From NCBI GenBank assembly GCA_009930415.1, contig RZYG01000005.1, forward strand, positions 1-35,857: a DNA stretch of 35,857 bases, in the 5' to 3' direction. Numbering within the stretch: the stretch's first letter is position 1; every line of letters begins with the position of its first letter. Shown piece by piece: positions 1 through 7,109 of the stretch. The notes beneath the pieces are model-generated. The model saw only the letters and a list, made by a program, of their open reading frames with translations, searched no databases and was not told where the DNA came from. The position numbers and the translations under genes are program-made. This DNA comes from Spartobacteria bacterium. Lineage in GTDB: Bacteria; Verrucomicrobiota; Kiritimatiellia; CAIQIC01; Lenti-01.

Positions 1-690
1 AACGACGGCTTCTGCAGCCCGCAGTCCAGCCTGACGCTCGAAGGGAAGCGCAAGTCCCTGCCCTCCACCATGCCCTTCGGCGTGGCGATCGACACGGAAG
101 TCTGCCTGGCCGCGCCCGAGATTCTCTGGCTGGCCGGCGTCGGCGACCTCGTCGCCAAGCTGACCGCCGTGGCGGATTGGAAACTGGCCTTCAACGCCGT
201 CGGGACGCCGGTGGACGACTTCGCGGCGCTGCTGTCGGACGCCACGGTGTTCCAGTTCATCGCCCGCCCCCAGCGCGACCTCGAAGGCGTGCGGCTGCTG
301 GGCACGTCGCTGATGCTCAACGGCATCGCGATGGAAGTCTGCGGTTCGTCGCGCCCGGCCAGCGGCAGCGAGCATCTGATCTCTCACGCCTTGGATTCCC
401 TCGGCGGCAAGCCGCATATGCACGGCCTGCAAGTCGGCGTGGCGACCTATCTCGTCAGCCTCCTCCAAAAGCAGAATTCCGAGCTCATCGCAGGCCTGTT
501 CGAGAAAACGGGGTTCTGGCGCGCCGTGGAAAAAGCCCCCTTCCGGCTTTCCGACTGGCTCGAAGCCCTCCGCCGCGCGCCGTCCATCAAGCAGGACTTC
601 TACACCGTCCTGTCTTCCCGCGACTGCCTCCCCGAGGCCGAAGCATTCCTCCGCACCGATCCGCACCTGCGGAAGTGCGTGGTGGGCTGA
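1..690 (+). CDS. sn-glycerol-1-phosphate dehydrogenase-like protein, 3' part
   Basis: Open from the window edge, so the start lies upstream; 229 residues are visible of a family usually about 350-400 long. The product resembles NAD(P)-dependent glycerol-1-phosphate dehydrogenase (AraM/EgsA, Fe-ADH_2 family), which reduces dihydroxyacetone phosphate to sn-glycerol-1-phosphate. Visible signatures are NDGFCSPQSSL near the left edge, a GKRKS stretch, the block AGVGDLVAKLTAVADWKLA, the metal-site motif SGSEHLISH and a second histidine in HMHGLQVG. The family is cytosolic and metal dependent (Zn or Ni). In archaea it sets ether-lipid stereochemistry; in Bacillus AraM feeds heptaprenylglyceryl phosphate. 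Which role applies here cannot be seen. A related Fe-ADH-type sugar dehydrogenase is the main alternative. Confidence 0.8.
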   Translation, partial: NDGFCSPQSSLTLEGKRKSLPSTMPFGVAIDTEVCLAAPEILWLAGVGDLVAKLTAVADWKLAFNAVGTPVDDFAALLSDATVFQFIARPQRDLEGVRLLGTSLMLNGIAMEVCGSSRPASGSEHLISHALDSLGGKPHMHGLQVGVATYLVSLLQKQNSELIAGLFEKTGFWRAVEKAPFRLSDWLEALRRAPSIKQDFYTVLSSRDCLPEAEAFLRTDPHLRKCVVG

Positions 691-702
691 AGCCAGTCTC
701 GC

Positions 703-733
703 TTGACACTGGTATCATCAGTAGTATCGTATC
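703..733 (+). promoter_or_regulatory. hicAB promoter with GTATC direct repeats
   Basis: A perfect -35 TTGACA (703-708) lies in the short gap before hicA. With 16 bases of spacing it meets TATCGT (725-730). That places the transcript start at or beside the hicA ATG at 737, with no Shine-Dalgarno in between. Three GTATC copies (712, 724, 729) cover the spacer and -10. They could be operator half-sites for HicB, which autoregulates in known hicAB pairs. Promoter and operator are read from sequence only. Confidence 0.5.
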
Positions 734-736
734 GGC

Positions 737-997
737 ATGCCTAAGATCGAGGATCTGGTGGCGGCCATGCAGGCCAACCCAAAGGGCGTCCGTTTCCCGG
801 AGGCCTGCAAGGTGTGCGAACACTTTTTCGGACCACCCCGCCAAAGCGGATCGAGCCATCGCCTGTATCGAACGCCTTGGCCCGGCGACCCGCGAGTCAA
901 CCTCCAGAACGACCGCGGCATGGCCAAAGCCTATCAGATCAGACAAGTCCTCAAAGCCATCGAGAAATGGACAAGCCATGAAACCCACCGGAAGTGA
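737..997 (+). CDS. hicA: HicA-family toxin (mRNA interferase)
   Basis: 86 residues. HicA toxins have a double-stranded-RNA-binding-like fold and cleave mRNA through a conserved histidine. The characteristic PRQSGSSHRLY segment carries that histidine, followed by RVNLQNDRGMAKAYQIRQVLKAIEKW, the expected C-terminal beta strand and helix. The N-terminal helix (KIEDLVAAMQANP) precedes a CKVCEHFFG segment typical of this subfamily. The gene is toxin-first and overlaps hicB by 20 bases (978-997), so the two are probably translationally coupled. No Shine-Dalgarno is visible before the ATG and the promoter implies a leaderless or very short leader, which would keep toxin translation low. Intact by sequence. 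Confidence 0.85.
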   Translation: MPKIEDLVAAMQANPKGVRFPEACKVCEHFFGPPRQSGSSHRLYRTPWPGDPRVNLQNDRGMAKAYQIRQVLKAIEKWTSHETHRK

Positions 998-1310
998 TCG
1001 CTACACCTATCGCGTGACCTGGTCGGAAGAAGACCAGGAGCATGTGGGCCTTTGTGCGGAATTTCCGAGCCTGAGCTGGCTGGCCCGCTCTCCGGAAGCC
1101 GCGCTCAAGGGAATCCGCCGCGTGGTCGCGGCGGCCGTCGCGGACTTGCGCGCCTCGGGCGAAACCGTTCCCGAGCCGGTGGCCACCCGTCGCTACAGCG
1201 GCCGATTCGTCGTCCGAGTTCCTCCGACCCGGCACCAGGCGCTGGTGATGGAGGCCTCCGAAGCCGGCGTCAGCCTGAACCGGCTGGTGTGCGAGAAACT
1301 GGCGGACTGA
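978..1310 (+). CDS. hicB: HicB-family antitoxin
   Basis: 110 residues from an ATG inside the end of hicA. The N-terminal half (YRVTWSEEDQEHVGLCAEFPSLS...) is the partial RNase H-like HicB fold that blocks the toxin. The C-terminal segment (HQALVMEASEAGVSLNRLVCEKL) is the ribbon-helix-helix-type DNA-binding tail that binds the operon's own promoter. The same ATG can be reached from a longer open frame starting at 177, but that frame runs out of phase through the dehydrogenase gene. The internal ATG gives a protein of normal HicB size. Neutralisation of HicA and autoregulation are known for the family; here they are inferred from the pairing. Confidence 0.85.
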   Translation: MKPTGSDRYTYRVTWSEEDQEHVGLCAEFPSLSWLARSPEAALKGIRRVVAAAVADLRASGETVPEPVATRRYSGRFVVRVPPTRHQALVMEASEAGVSLNRLVCEKLAD

Positions 1311-1341
1311 AATAAATGAATTGGATTTGGCGGGGCGCGGC

Positions 1342-1441
1342 GAATGGAATAATGGAATTCGGGAATCATGGAACAATAGAGTGACGGAGAAATTCCTGCG
1401 TTTGGGCTTCCCCATCGTTCCATCCTTCCGCCATTCCATTC
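1342..1441. repeat. Imperfect inverted repeat built of GGAAT/GGAAC words
   Basis: The gap between hicB and glyQS is AT-richer than its surroundings. It contains an imperfect hairpin of about 100 bases. The left arm, beginning GAATGGAATAATGGAA, recurs inverted on the right as TTCC-GCCATTCCATTC. A second matching block (ATGGAAC on the left, GTTCCAT on the right) follows after a small offset. No open reading frame fits it. It looks like a small palindromic repeat element or a degraded MITE-like unit. I do not recognise a named family. Confidence 0.5.
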
Positions 1442-1496
1442 TTGCCATCCCCCCCGCTTGACGCGCCGGGCGTTTTGGCGCATCCTGCGGCCCACT

Positions 1497-3077
1497 ATGA
1501 GCAAGAAACTCGACATGGAAATCCTCGCGTCCCTCTGCAAGCGGCGCGGCTTCATCTTCCAATCTTCGGAACTCTACGGCGGCATCAACGGCTTCTGGGA
1601 CTACGGCCCGCTGGGCTGCGAGCTGAAGCGCAACATCAAGGACGCCTGGTGGAAAACCACGGTCCGCTGCCGCGAGGACGTCGTCGGCCTCGAAGCGTCG
1701 ATCATCATGCACCCGGCCATCTGGAAGGCTTCCGGCCACGCCGACGGCTTCGCGGACCCGATGGTGGACTGCAAGGACTGCCGCAAGCGTTTCCGCGCCG
1801 ACCAGCTCTGCGAAGATCAAGGCCTGGAACTGATCAAGAACGGCGCCGCCTTCGCCCTGCCGGAGGGCGTCAAATGCCCCGAGTGCGGGTCCAAGAACCT
1901 CACCCCGCCCCGCAGCTTCAACCTAATGTTCAAGACGTTCGTGGGCCCCGTCGAGGACGATTCCAACGTGGCCTGGCTGCGCCCGGAAACCGCGCAGGCG
2001 ATCTTCGCCCAGTTCAACAACGTCGTCGCCACCGCGCGCCAGAAGGTGCCCTTCGGGGTGGCCCAGATGGGCAAAAGCTTCCGCAACGAAATCAATCCCC
2101 GCAACTACACGTTCCGCTCGCGCGAATTCGAGCAGATGGAGCTGGAATTTTTCATCCGCCCCGACGAGGCCGTCGAGCTGATCTGCGGGAAGGTCACGAC
2201 GCTGGCGGACAACCCCAATCTGGCCGGCGAGCCGCAGGAAAGCTGGGGCTGGGAAGTCTGGCACCGCTACTGGGTCGAACAGCGCCTGAGCTGGTACCGC
2301 GCCATCGGCCTGCCGGCCGCCGACCTCGAGCAGTATTGGCAGACCGGCGACGAACTCGCCCACTACGCCCGCGCCTGCGTGGACATCGAATACGCCTTCC
2401 CCTTCGGCGTGCAGGAGCTCGAAGGCATCGCCGCGCGCTCCGATTTCGACCTGACCCAGCACCAGAAGCATTCCGGCAAGGGCATGGACGTCTTCGACGA
2501 AGCCCTCAAGCAGGCCGCCGACAAGCTCGACGCCGCCGCGAAAGAAGCGTTCGTCCAGAAGGTCGTCGCGGACTGGATCGGCCGCGGCAAGGCCGAGGAG
2601 GACGCCCGCGCGTTTGCGACGAAGCTCCTCGAGGGCAAATTCGTTCCGCACGTCATCGAGCCCTCCGCCGGCACCGACCGCCTCGCCCTGGCGCTGCTCT
2701 GCAACGCCTACGACGAGGAAACCCTGACCGACGACAAGGGCAAGACCGACGTGCGCACCGTCATGCGCTTCCACCCGGCCATCGCCCCCATCAAGCTCGG
2801 CGTCTTCCCGCTGGTGAAGAACAAGTCCGAGCTCTACGGCAAGGCCCGCGAGATCTTCGCGAAGCTCCAGCGGCGCTGGAACTGCTTCTGGGACGAGTCC
2901 GGCGCCATCGGGCGCCGCTACCGCCGCATGGACGAAGCCGGCACGCCGTGGTGCGTCACCGTCGATTTCCAGACCCTCGAGGACGGCACCGTCACCCTGC
3001 GCGACCGCGACAGCATGAAGCAGGAGCGCTTGACGATTCCGGCTTTGATCGAGAAAATGGACGCCGAAATCGGTTAG
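1497..3077 (+). CDS. glyQS: Glycine--tRNA ligase (alpha2, single-chain type)
   Basis: 526 residues. It charges tRNA-Gly with glycine in the cytosol. It is the homodimeric class II form, not the split glyQ/glyS form. Visible features are the N-terminal segment with GGINGFWDYGPLG, an inserted zinc ribbon with Cys92/Cys95 and Cys127/Cys130, class II motif 2 (GKSFRNEINPRNYTFRSREFEQMELEFF), motif 3 (IEPSAGTDRLALALL), and a C-terminal anticodon-binding domain starting around FHPAIAPIKLGVFPL. The ATG at 1497 was chosen because it gives the family N terminus; an in-frame ATG at 1458 adds 13 non-conserved residues. A weak promoter-like TTGACG (1458-1463) with CATCCT 17 bases later would give an almost leaderless transcript. 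No strong Shine-Dalgarno is present. Confidence 0.95.
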   Translation: MSKKLDMEILASLCKRRGFIFQSSELYGGINGFWDYGPLGCELKRNIKDAWWKTTVRCREDVVGLEASIIMHPAIWKASGHADGFADPMVDCKDCRKRFRADQLCEDQGLELIKNGAAFALPEGVKCPECGSKNLTPPRSFNLMFKTFVGPVEDDSNVAWLRPETAQAIFAQFNNVVATARQKVPFGVAQMGKSFRNEINPRNYTFRSREFEQMELEFFIRPDEAVELICGKVTTLADNPNLAGEPQESWGWEVWHRYWVEQRLSWYRAIGLPAADLEQYWQTGDELAHYARACVDIEYAFPFGVQELEGIAARSDFDLTQHQKHSGKGMDVFDEALKQAADKLDAAAKEAFVQKVVADWIGRGKAEEDARAFATKLLEGKFVPHVIEPSAGTDRLALALLCNAYDEETLTDDKGKTDVRTVMRFHPAIAPIKLGVFPLVKNKSELYGKAREIFAKLQRRWNCFWDESGAIGRRYRRMDEAGTPWCVTVDFQTLEDGTVTLRDRDSMKQERLTIPALIEKMDAEIG

Positions 3078-3104
3078 GCGCTTCCGGGCGCCGGGAGGTT
3101 TGCC

Positions 3105-4001
3105 ATGTTCGTCAAGGTCAACTGCCAGTTCTGCCGCCAGCCGTTCGACTTCGACAGCTCCAGTGGGCTGCCCCAGATCGATTGTCCCCATTGCGGCAAG
3201 CAGAACCACGTCGAGCTGCCGGCGCCGACGCCGAAACCGGAGCTGACGATCCAGCACGGCGCGCCGAACCTGTCGGGCGCCAAGCCGTGCCCGGGCTGCC
3301 GCCACCAAGTCGCGCGCGACGCGTCGCTGTGCATCCATTGCGGCTACAACTTCGTCACCGGCAAAAAAGCCGGCGAAAAGGGCTGGCTGGCTTCGAATCT
3401 CGGATTCGTGCTGCTGCTGGCCGGCGTGGCGATCGCCGCCGTCGTAGGCGGCTTCTACCTGTTGCAACCGGACGAGGCACCGCTTCCGCCGCCGGAAGAC
3501 CCCGCCGTCGAAACGGTGCCCGACCGGCCCGCCGCCGCCCCCGTTGTCGCGGAACCCGCGCCGGCACCGGCTGCCACGAACGCTCCGCCCGAACCGGTTG
3601 CCGCGCCGGAACCCCCGCCGCCGCCGGCCCCGACGCCCGAAGAACTCGCGGCGCAGAAAGCCGAAGCCGAGCGCGCCGCCTTCGCGGCCAAGAAGGCCGA
3701 AGCCGAACGCAACCTGCGCCTGCAGCTTGCCTCCCGCGAACCGTTGTTCAAACTCAACGATCCCGTCGAACTCCGCCGCAAGAACGGATTGCTCGACAAA
3801 GGCACGTTCACGGGCTACGCGGGCGAAGGCACGAACCGCGTGGCGCTCGTCGCCACGCCCCGCGGCGAGATCGGCGTGCCGCTGGTCGCGCTGGACAATC
3901 CCACGCGCCGGCGCATCGATCCCGATTTTCGCGAAGCGTTCATCCAGCACCTGCTGAGCACCAAGGTGCCAGAACCGACTCCGCCGGCCCCGCCACTGTA
4001 A
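3105..4001 (+). CDS. Zinc-ribbon single-pass membrane protein of unknown function
   Basis: 298 residues with a good ribosome site (GGGAGG) before the ATG. There are two CxxC-CxxC zinc ribbons: Cys7/10 with 27/30, and Cys62/65 with 76/79. One membrane helix follows at about 98-120. After it comes a Pro/Ala-rich stretch with many PAP and EPP words, an Ala/Glu/Lys-rich probable coiled coil near 180-210, and a folded C-terminal segment of about 80 residues ending in proline. The layout (cytoplasmic zinc fingers, one helix, extended linker, external domain) suggests a membrane-anchored sensor or scaffold, but I recognise no family. It follows glyQS by 27 bases and may share its transcript. The hairpin array begins 12 bases past its stop. 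Confidence 0.75.
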   Translation: MFVKVNCQFCRQPFDFDSSSGLPQIDCPHCGKQNHVELPAPTPKPELTIQHGAPNLSGAKPCPGCRHQVARDASLCIHCGYNFVTGKKAGEKGWLASNLGFVLLLAGVAIAAVVGGFYLLQPDEAPLPPPEDPAVETVPDRPAAAPVVAEPAPAPAATNAPPEPVAAPEPPPPPAPTPEELAAQKAEAERAAFAAKKAEAERNLRLQLASREPLFKLNDPVELRRKNGLLDKGTFTGYAGEGTNRVALVATPRGEIGVPLVALDNPTRRRIDPDFREAFIQHLLSTKVPEPTPPAPPL

Positions 4002-4013
4002 AACGGCCGAACC

Positions 4014-4400
4014 CGGCGACTTGGGCCAAGTCGCCCTACCGTCCAATCCCTTCGACCCCCGCTGGTAGGACGCATTGGCCCAGCGCGCCGCCGTTTTCAT
4101 TCCGGATTCCGAGGTAGGGCGCGTTGGCTCAACGCGCCGTTTCCAGATCCCGGCGACTTGGGCCAAGTCGCCCTACCGTCCAATCCCTTCGGCCCCCGCT
4201 GGTAGGACGCATTGGCCCAACGCGCCGCCGTTTTCATTCCGGATTCCGAGGTAGGGCGCGTTGGCTCAACGCGCCGTTTCCAGATCCCGGCGACTTGGGC
4301 CAAGTCGCCCTACCATTTGATCCTTTCCGCCGCCAACGGTAGGGCGGGTTGGCCCAACCCGCCGCGGATTTCCGATCCCGGCGACTTGGGCCAAGTCGCC
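4014..4400. repeat. Tandem array of nine palindromes between convergent genes
   Basis: Two full 137-base units (4014-4150, 4151-4287) are followed by a divergent 91-base unit and a final half unit. Hairpins lie at 4015-4035, 4068-4089, 4118-4138, 4152-4172, 4205-4226, 4255-4275, 4289-4309, 4343-4363 and 4380-4400. Four are the same palindrome, GGCGACTTGG/CCAAGTCGCC. Others use GGCGCGTTG/CAACGCGCC or GGCGGGTTGG with CCCAACCCGCC, so stem bases differ but still pair. The two GGACGCATTGG copies carry A-C mismatches and look decayed. Most copies adjoin a TAGGG/CCCTA word. There is no T-run, so intrinsic termination is uncertain. No gene is supported in this 399-base gap. Confidence 0.9.
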
Positions 4401-5444
4401 CTACCGCAAATCAGGTTGTTGCCCGTCGGTCCGGCGGCGCAACTGGCCGCAGGCCGCATCGACGCCCTTGCCCTTGGAGTCGCGCAACGTCACCGACACG
4501 CCGCGGTTTTCCAGCGTGCGCTGGAAGGCCTCGATGGCGGCGCGCGGCGGCGTTTCGCCGGCGAATTCCTCCACCGGGCTCAGCGGGATCAGGTTCACGC
4601 GGCAGGAAAACCGGCGCAAATGCCCCGCCAGTTCTTCTGCGGCGCGGACGGAATCGTTGACGCCCCGGATCAGGGTGTATTCGAAGGTCACGAAGCGCTT
4701 GGTCTTGGCCGTGTAGTCCACGCAGGCCGCCAGCAGCTCGGGCAACGGATATTTGTTCTCGATGGGCATCAGTTGCCGCCGCAGTTCGGAACGGGGCGCG
4801 TGCAGGGAAACGGAGAGCTCCACCTGCAAGCCCTCCCCCGCCAGCCGCCGGATGCCCGGGACCACGCCGCTGGTGCTCAGCGTGATGCGCCGCGCGCCGA
4901 CGTTCAGCCCGTCGGGATGGTTCAGCAGGCGGACGGACTTGAGAACCTCGTCGTAGTTGTCGAACGGCTCGCCCATGCCCATGTAGACGACGTTGTCCGG
5001 CCGCTTGCCCAGCGCGGCGGCCACGAGCTGGAACTGCGCGACGATTTCGCCGGCGGACAGGTTGCGCGCGAAGCCGCACTGGCCGCTGGCGCAGAACGCG
5101 CAGCCCATCTTGCAGCCGACCTGGGTCGAGAGGCAGACCGTGGTCCAGTCGCGGGCCGGAATCAGCACGGTTTCCACGCGCTCGCCGTCGTCGAGGCCGA
5201 CGAGCCACTTGCGCGTGCCGCCGGCATCGCCGGATTCCTTGAGGATTTTCGCCGGTTCGGGCGTGTGCGTGGCGGCCAGCGCGTCTTTCAGCGCCTGGGG
5301 CAGGTTGCCCATCTGGTCCCAGCGCGTCGCGCCCTGGATCTGGACCCATTGCCAGAGCTGCTTGGCCCGGAAGGCGGGCTGGCCGACGGCCTTGCAGAGC
5401 GCTTGCAGCTCATCGGGCAACAGACTTTGGAGGGCGGTTTTCAT
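4401..5444 (-). CDS. rlmN: Dual-specificity 23S rRNA/tRNA adenine-C2 methyltransferase
   Basis: 347 residues. RlmN is a cytosolic radical-SAM enzyme that methylates C2 of A2503 in 23S rRNA and A37 in some tRNAs. The iron-sulfur motif CKMGCAFC (Cys111, 115, 118) is intact, followed by MGMGEPFDNYDEV, LSTSGVVPGIRRLA, and the C-terminal GVDAACGQLR whose cysteine is the methyl-carrying one. I chose the ATG at 5444; a TTG three codons upstream is possible. The TAG stop belongs to the last hairpin repeat's TAGGGCGACTTGG word, so the repeat array abuts the reading frame. It follows ahcY at 88 bases with a hairpin pair in the gap, and probably depends on the ahcY promoter. Confidence 0.95.
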   Translation of the reverse strand: MKTALQSLLPDELQALCKAVGQPAFRAKQLWQWVQIQGATRWDQMGNLPQALKDALAATHTPEPAKILKESGDAGGTRKWLVGLDDGERVETVLIPARDWTTVCLSTQVGCKMGCAFCASGQCGFARNLSAGEIVAQFQLVAAALGKRPDNVVYMGMGEPFDNYDEVLKSVRLLNHPDGLNVGARRITLSTSGVVPGIRRLAGEGLQVELSVSLHAPRSELRRQLMPIENKYPLPELLAACVDYTAKTKRFVTFEYTLIRGVNDSVRAAEELAGHLRRFSCRVNLIPLSPVEEFAGETPPRAAIEAFQRTLENRGVSVTLRDSKGKGVDAACGQLRRRTDGQQPDLR

Positions 5445-5454
5445 GCAATCCAAC

Positions 5455-5526
5455 GGACGACACGGAGGTCGTCCCTCCAGCCCATTCCGACTTTCGCCTT
5501 TTGGAGGGTCGGGCTCCGTCCCGACC
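5455..5526. repeat. Inverted pair of ACGGAG-loop hairpins
   Basis: Two hairpins sit between ahcY and rlmN. One is GGACGAC-ACGGAG-GTCGTCC at 5455-5474. The other, at 5507-5526, reads GGTCGGG-ACGGAG-CCCGACC on the minus strand. Each has a perfect 7-bp stem, the same six-base loop and the same flanks (AC before, CTCCA after), but stems of different sequence. They are two opposite copies of one repeat family. Their loops are complementary on a shared transcript and could pair with each other. No T-run follows. Confidence 0.75.
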
Positions 5527-5532
5527 GTGCCA

Positions 5533-6945
5533 TCAATAGCGGTAATGCTCGGGCTTGTAGGGGCCGTCCGTGGGCACGCCGAGATATGCGGCCTGCTTGC
5601 GGTTCAGACGGTCCAGCTTGACGCCCAGATGCCCGAGGTGCAACTGCGCGACCTTTTCGTCGAGCTTCTTGGGCAGGGTGTACACGCCGATCGGATATTT
5701 CTCCGTGCGGGTGAACAGTTCGATCTGCGCGAGCACCTGGTTCGAGAAGCTGTTGCTCATCACGAAGCTCGGGTGGCCCGTGGCGCAGCCGAGATTCACG
5801 AGGCGGCCTTCCGCCAGCAGCAGGATCGACTTGTCCTTTTTCGTCCAGATGCGGTGCACCTGCGGCTTGATTTCTTCCCAGCGGTACTTCTTCATCGCCG
5901 CGGTCTGGATCTCGCTGTCGAAGTGGCCGATGTTGCAGACGATGGCCAGGTTCTTCATCTTGACCATGTGCTTTTCGGTGATGACGTCGCAGCAGCCGGT
6001 CGTCGTCACGAAGATGTCGCCCTGCGTGCAGGCCTCGTCCATCGTCATGACCTCGTAGCCGTCGATCGCCGCCTGCAAGGCGCAGATGGGATCGATTTCC
6101 GTCACGATCACGCGCGCGCATTGGCCGCGCAGCGACTGGCACGAGCCTTTGCCCACGTCGCCGTAGCCGGCGACCACGGCCACCTTGCCGGCGATCATCA
6201 CGTCCGTCGCCCGCATGAGGCCGTCCACCAGCGAGTGCCGGCAGCCGTAGATGTTGTCGAACTTCGACTTGGTGACCGAGTCGTTGACGTTGAACGCCGG
6301 GAAGAGCAGTTCCTTGCGCGCCGCCATCTGGTAGAGGCGGTGCACGCCCGTCGTGGTTTCTTCCGTGACGCCCTTGATGGACTTGGCCATCTTGAGGAAG
6401 CGGTCCGGGTTCTTCTTCACGGCCTTGCGGACCTGCGCCTTGAGGATTTCCTCTTCCTCGCTGTCGTAGGGGCCGTTCAACGTCTGGAGGCCTTCGCGCG
6501 CGGCCTTGACGCCGAGGTGCACGAACAGCGTCGCGTCGCCGCCGTCGTCGAGAATCATGTTGGGCGATTCCTTGCCCCAGTCGAGGATGCGGTCGGTGTA
6601 TTCCCAGTATTCCTTGAGCGTTTCGCCCTTGACGGCGAAGACGGGCGTGCCCTTGGCCGCCAGCGCGGCCGCGGCGTGGTCCTGGGTGGAGAAGATGTTG
6701 CAGCTGGCCCAGCGGACGCGGGCGCCCAGCGCCTGCAGCGTCTCGACCAGGACGGCCGTCTGGATGGTCATGTGGATGGAGCCCGCGATGCGCGCGCCCT
6801 TCAGAGGCTTCGTCTTGGCGAATTCCGCCCGGACGCTCATCAGGCCCGGCATCTCGTGCTCGGCCAATTCGATTTCCTTGCGGCCGAACGCCGCCAGGGA
6901 GAGATCCTTCACCACCGCGTCCAACGTCTTTTTGCGCTTCGCCAT
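5533..6945 (-). CDS. ahcY: Adenosylhomocysteinase
   Basis: 470 residues. It hydrolyses S-adenosylhomocysteine to adenosine and homocysteine, removing the inhibitory product of methyltransferases and recycling methionine. It is a cytosolic NAD-containing tetramer. Visible are [15 protein letters not shown] near residue 57, the substrate region [14 protein letters not shown], the NAD-binding [25 protein letters not shown] and the C-terminal [13 protein letters not shown]...KPEHYRY that closes the active site. It is the long form, with an extra segment around [23 protein letters not shown] that shorter homologues lack. The AAGGAG site 6 bases before the ATG fixes the start. It has its own strong promoter. 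Its neighbour rlmN also depends on SAM. Confidence 0.97.
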   Translation of the reverse strand: MAKRKKTLDAVVKDLSLAAFGRKEIELAEHEMPGLMSVRAEFAKTKPLKGARIAGSIHMTIQTAVLVETLQALGARVRWASCNIFSTQDHAAAALAAKGTPVFAVKGETLKEYWEYTDRILDWGKESPNMILDDGGDATLFVHLGVKAAREGLQTLNGPYDSEEEEILKAQVRKAVKKNPDRFLKMAKSIKGVTEETTTGVHRLYQMAARKELLFPAFNVNDSVTKSKFDNIYGCRHSLVDGLMRATDVMIAGKVAVVAGYGDVGKGSCQSLRGQCARVIVTEIDPICALQAAIDGYEVMTMDEACTQGDIFVTTTGCCDVITEKHMVKMKNLAIVCNIGHFDSEIQTAAMKKYRWEEIKPQVHRIWTKKDKSILLLAEGRLVNLGCATGHPSFVMSNSFSNQVLAQIELFTRTEKYPIGVYTLPKKLDEKVAQLHLGHLGVKLDRLNRKQAAYLGVPTDGPYKPEHYRY

Positions 6946-6977
6946 GCCGACTCCTTCTGGGTTGAAAACAGGGCGGA

Positions 6978-7006
6978 ACTATACCCGCCCCCCCGCCCCG
7001 TTGCAA
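6978..7006 (-). promoter_or_regulatory. Sigma70-type promoter of ahcY
   Basis: On the minus strand TTGCAA (7001-7006) is followed after 17 bases by TATAGT (6978-6983). The predicted transcript starts near 6971, giving a leader of about 25 bases that carries the AAGGAG ribosome site. The leader is too short for an SAH riboswitch. The spacer is an almost pure G/C run. Confidence 0.7.
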
Positions 7007-7045
7007 GGGCCGCGTGCCGGGCGGCCGGGACCGGCCCGCGCAGCC

Positions 7046-7101
7046 TTTTTACGTGGAACGTAAAAACTTTCGCGCGGTTTTACGTGGAACGTAAAAACTT
7101 T
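7046..7101. repeat. Two tandem TTTTACGT palindromes
   Basis: The word TTTTACGTGGAACGTAAAAA occurs at 7047-7066 and 7078-7097, each followed by CTTT. Each copy is a dyad (TTTTACGT/ACGTAAAA around GGA), and the first arm is one base longer. They lie 8 bases beyond the ftsW stop and upstream of the ahcY promoter. They may act as a weak terminator for ftsW, or as a binding site for a dimeric regulator of ahcY. The AT-rich stems stand out against the very GC-rich flanks. Confidence 0.7.
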
Positions 7102-7109
7102 GCGGCGGC

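Noticed and set aside
1442-4117. Long open frame overlapping glyQS and the zinc-ribbon gene in another phase
   Set aside because: Composition is Arg/Pro/Gly low-complexity with no motifs, while the other frame encodes a complete glycyl-tRNA synthetase.
4014-4400. CRISPR array
   Set aside because: Units are 137 and 91 bases with internal palindromes, there are no unique spacers of constant length, and no cas genes are nearby.
6946-6977. SAH riboswitch before ahcY
   Set aside because: The predicted leader is only about 25 bases, too short for any known SAH riboswitch.
7046-7101. parS centromere sites
   Set aside because: The dyad TTTTACGTGGAACGTAAAA differs from the parS consensus TGTTTCACGTGAAACA, and no parAB genes are present.
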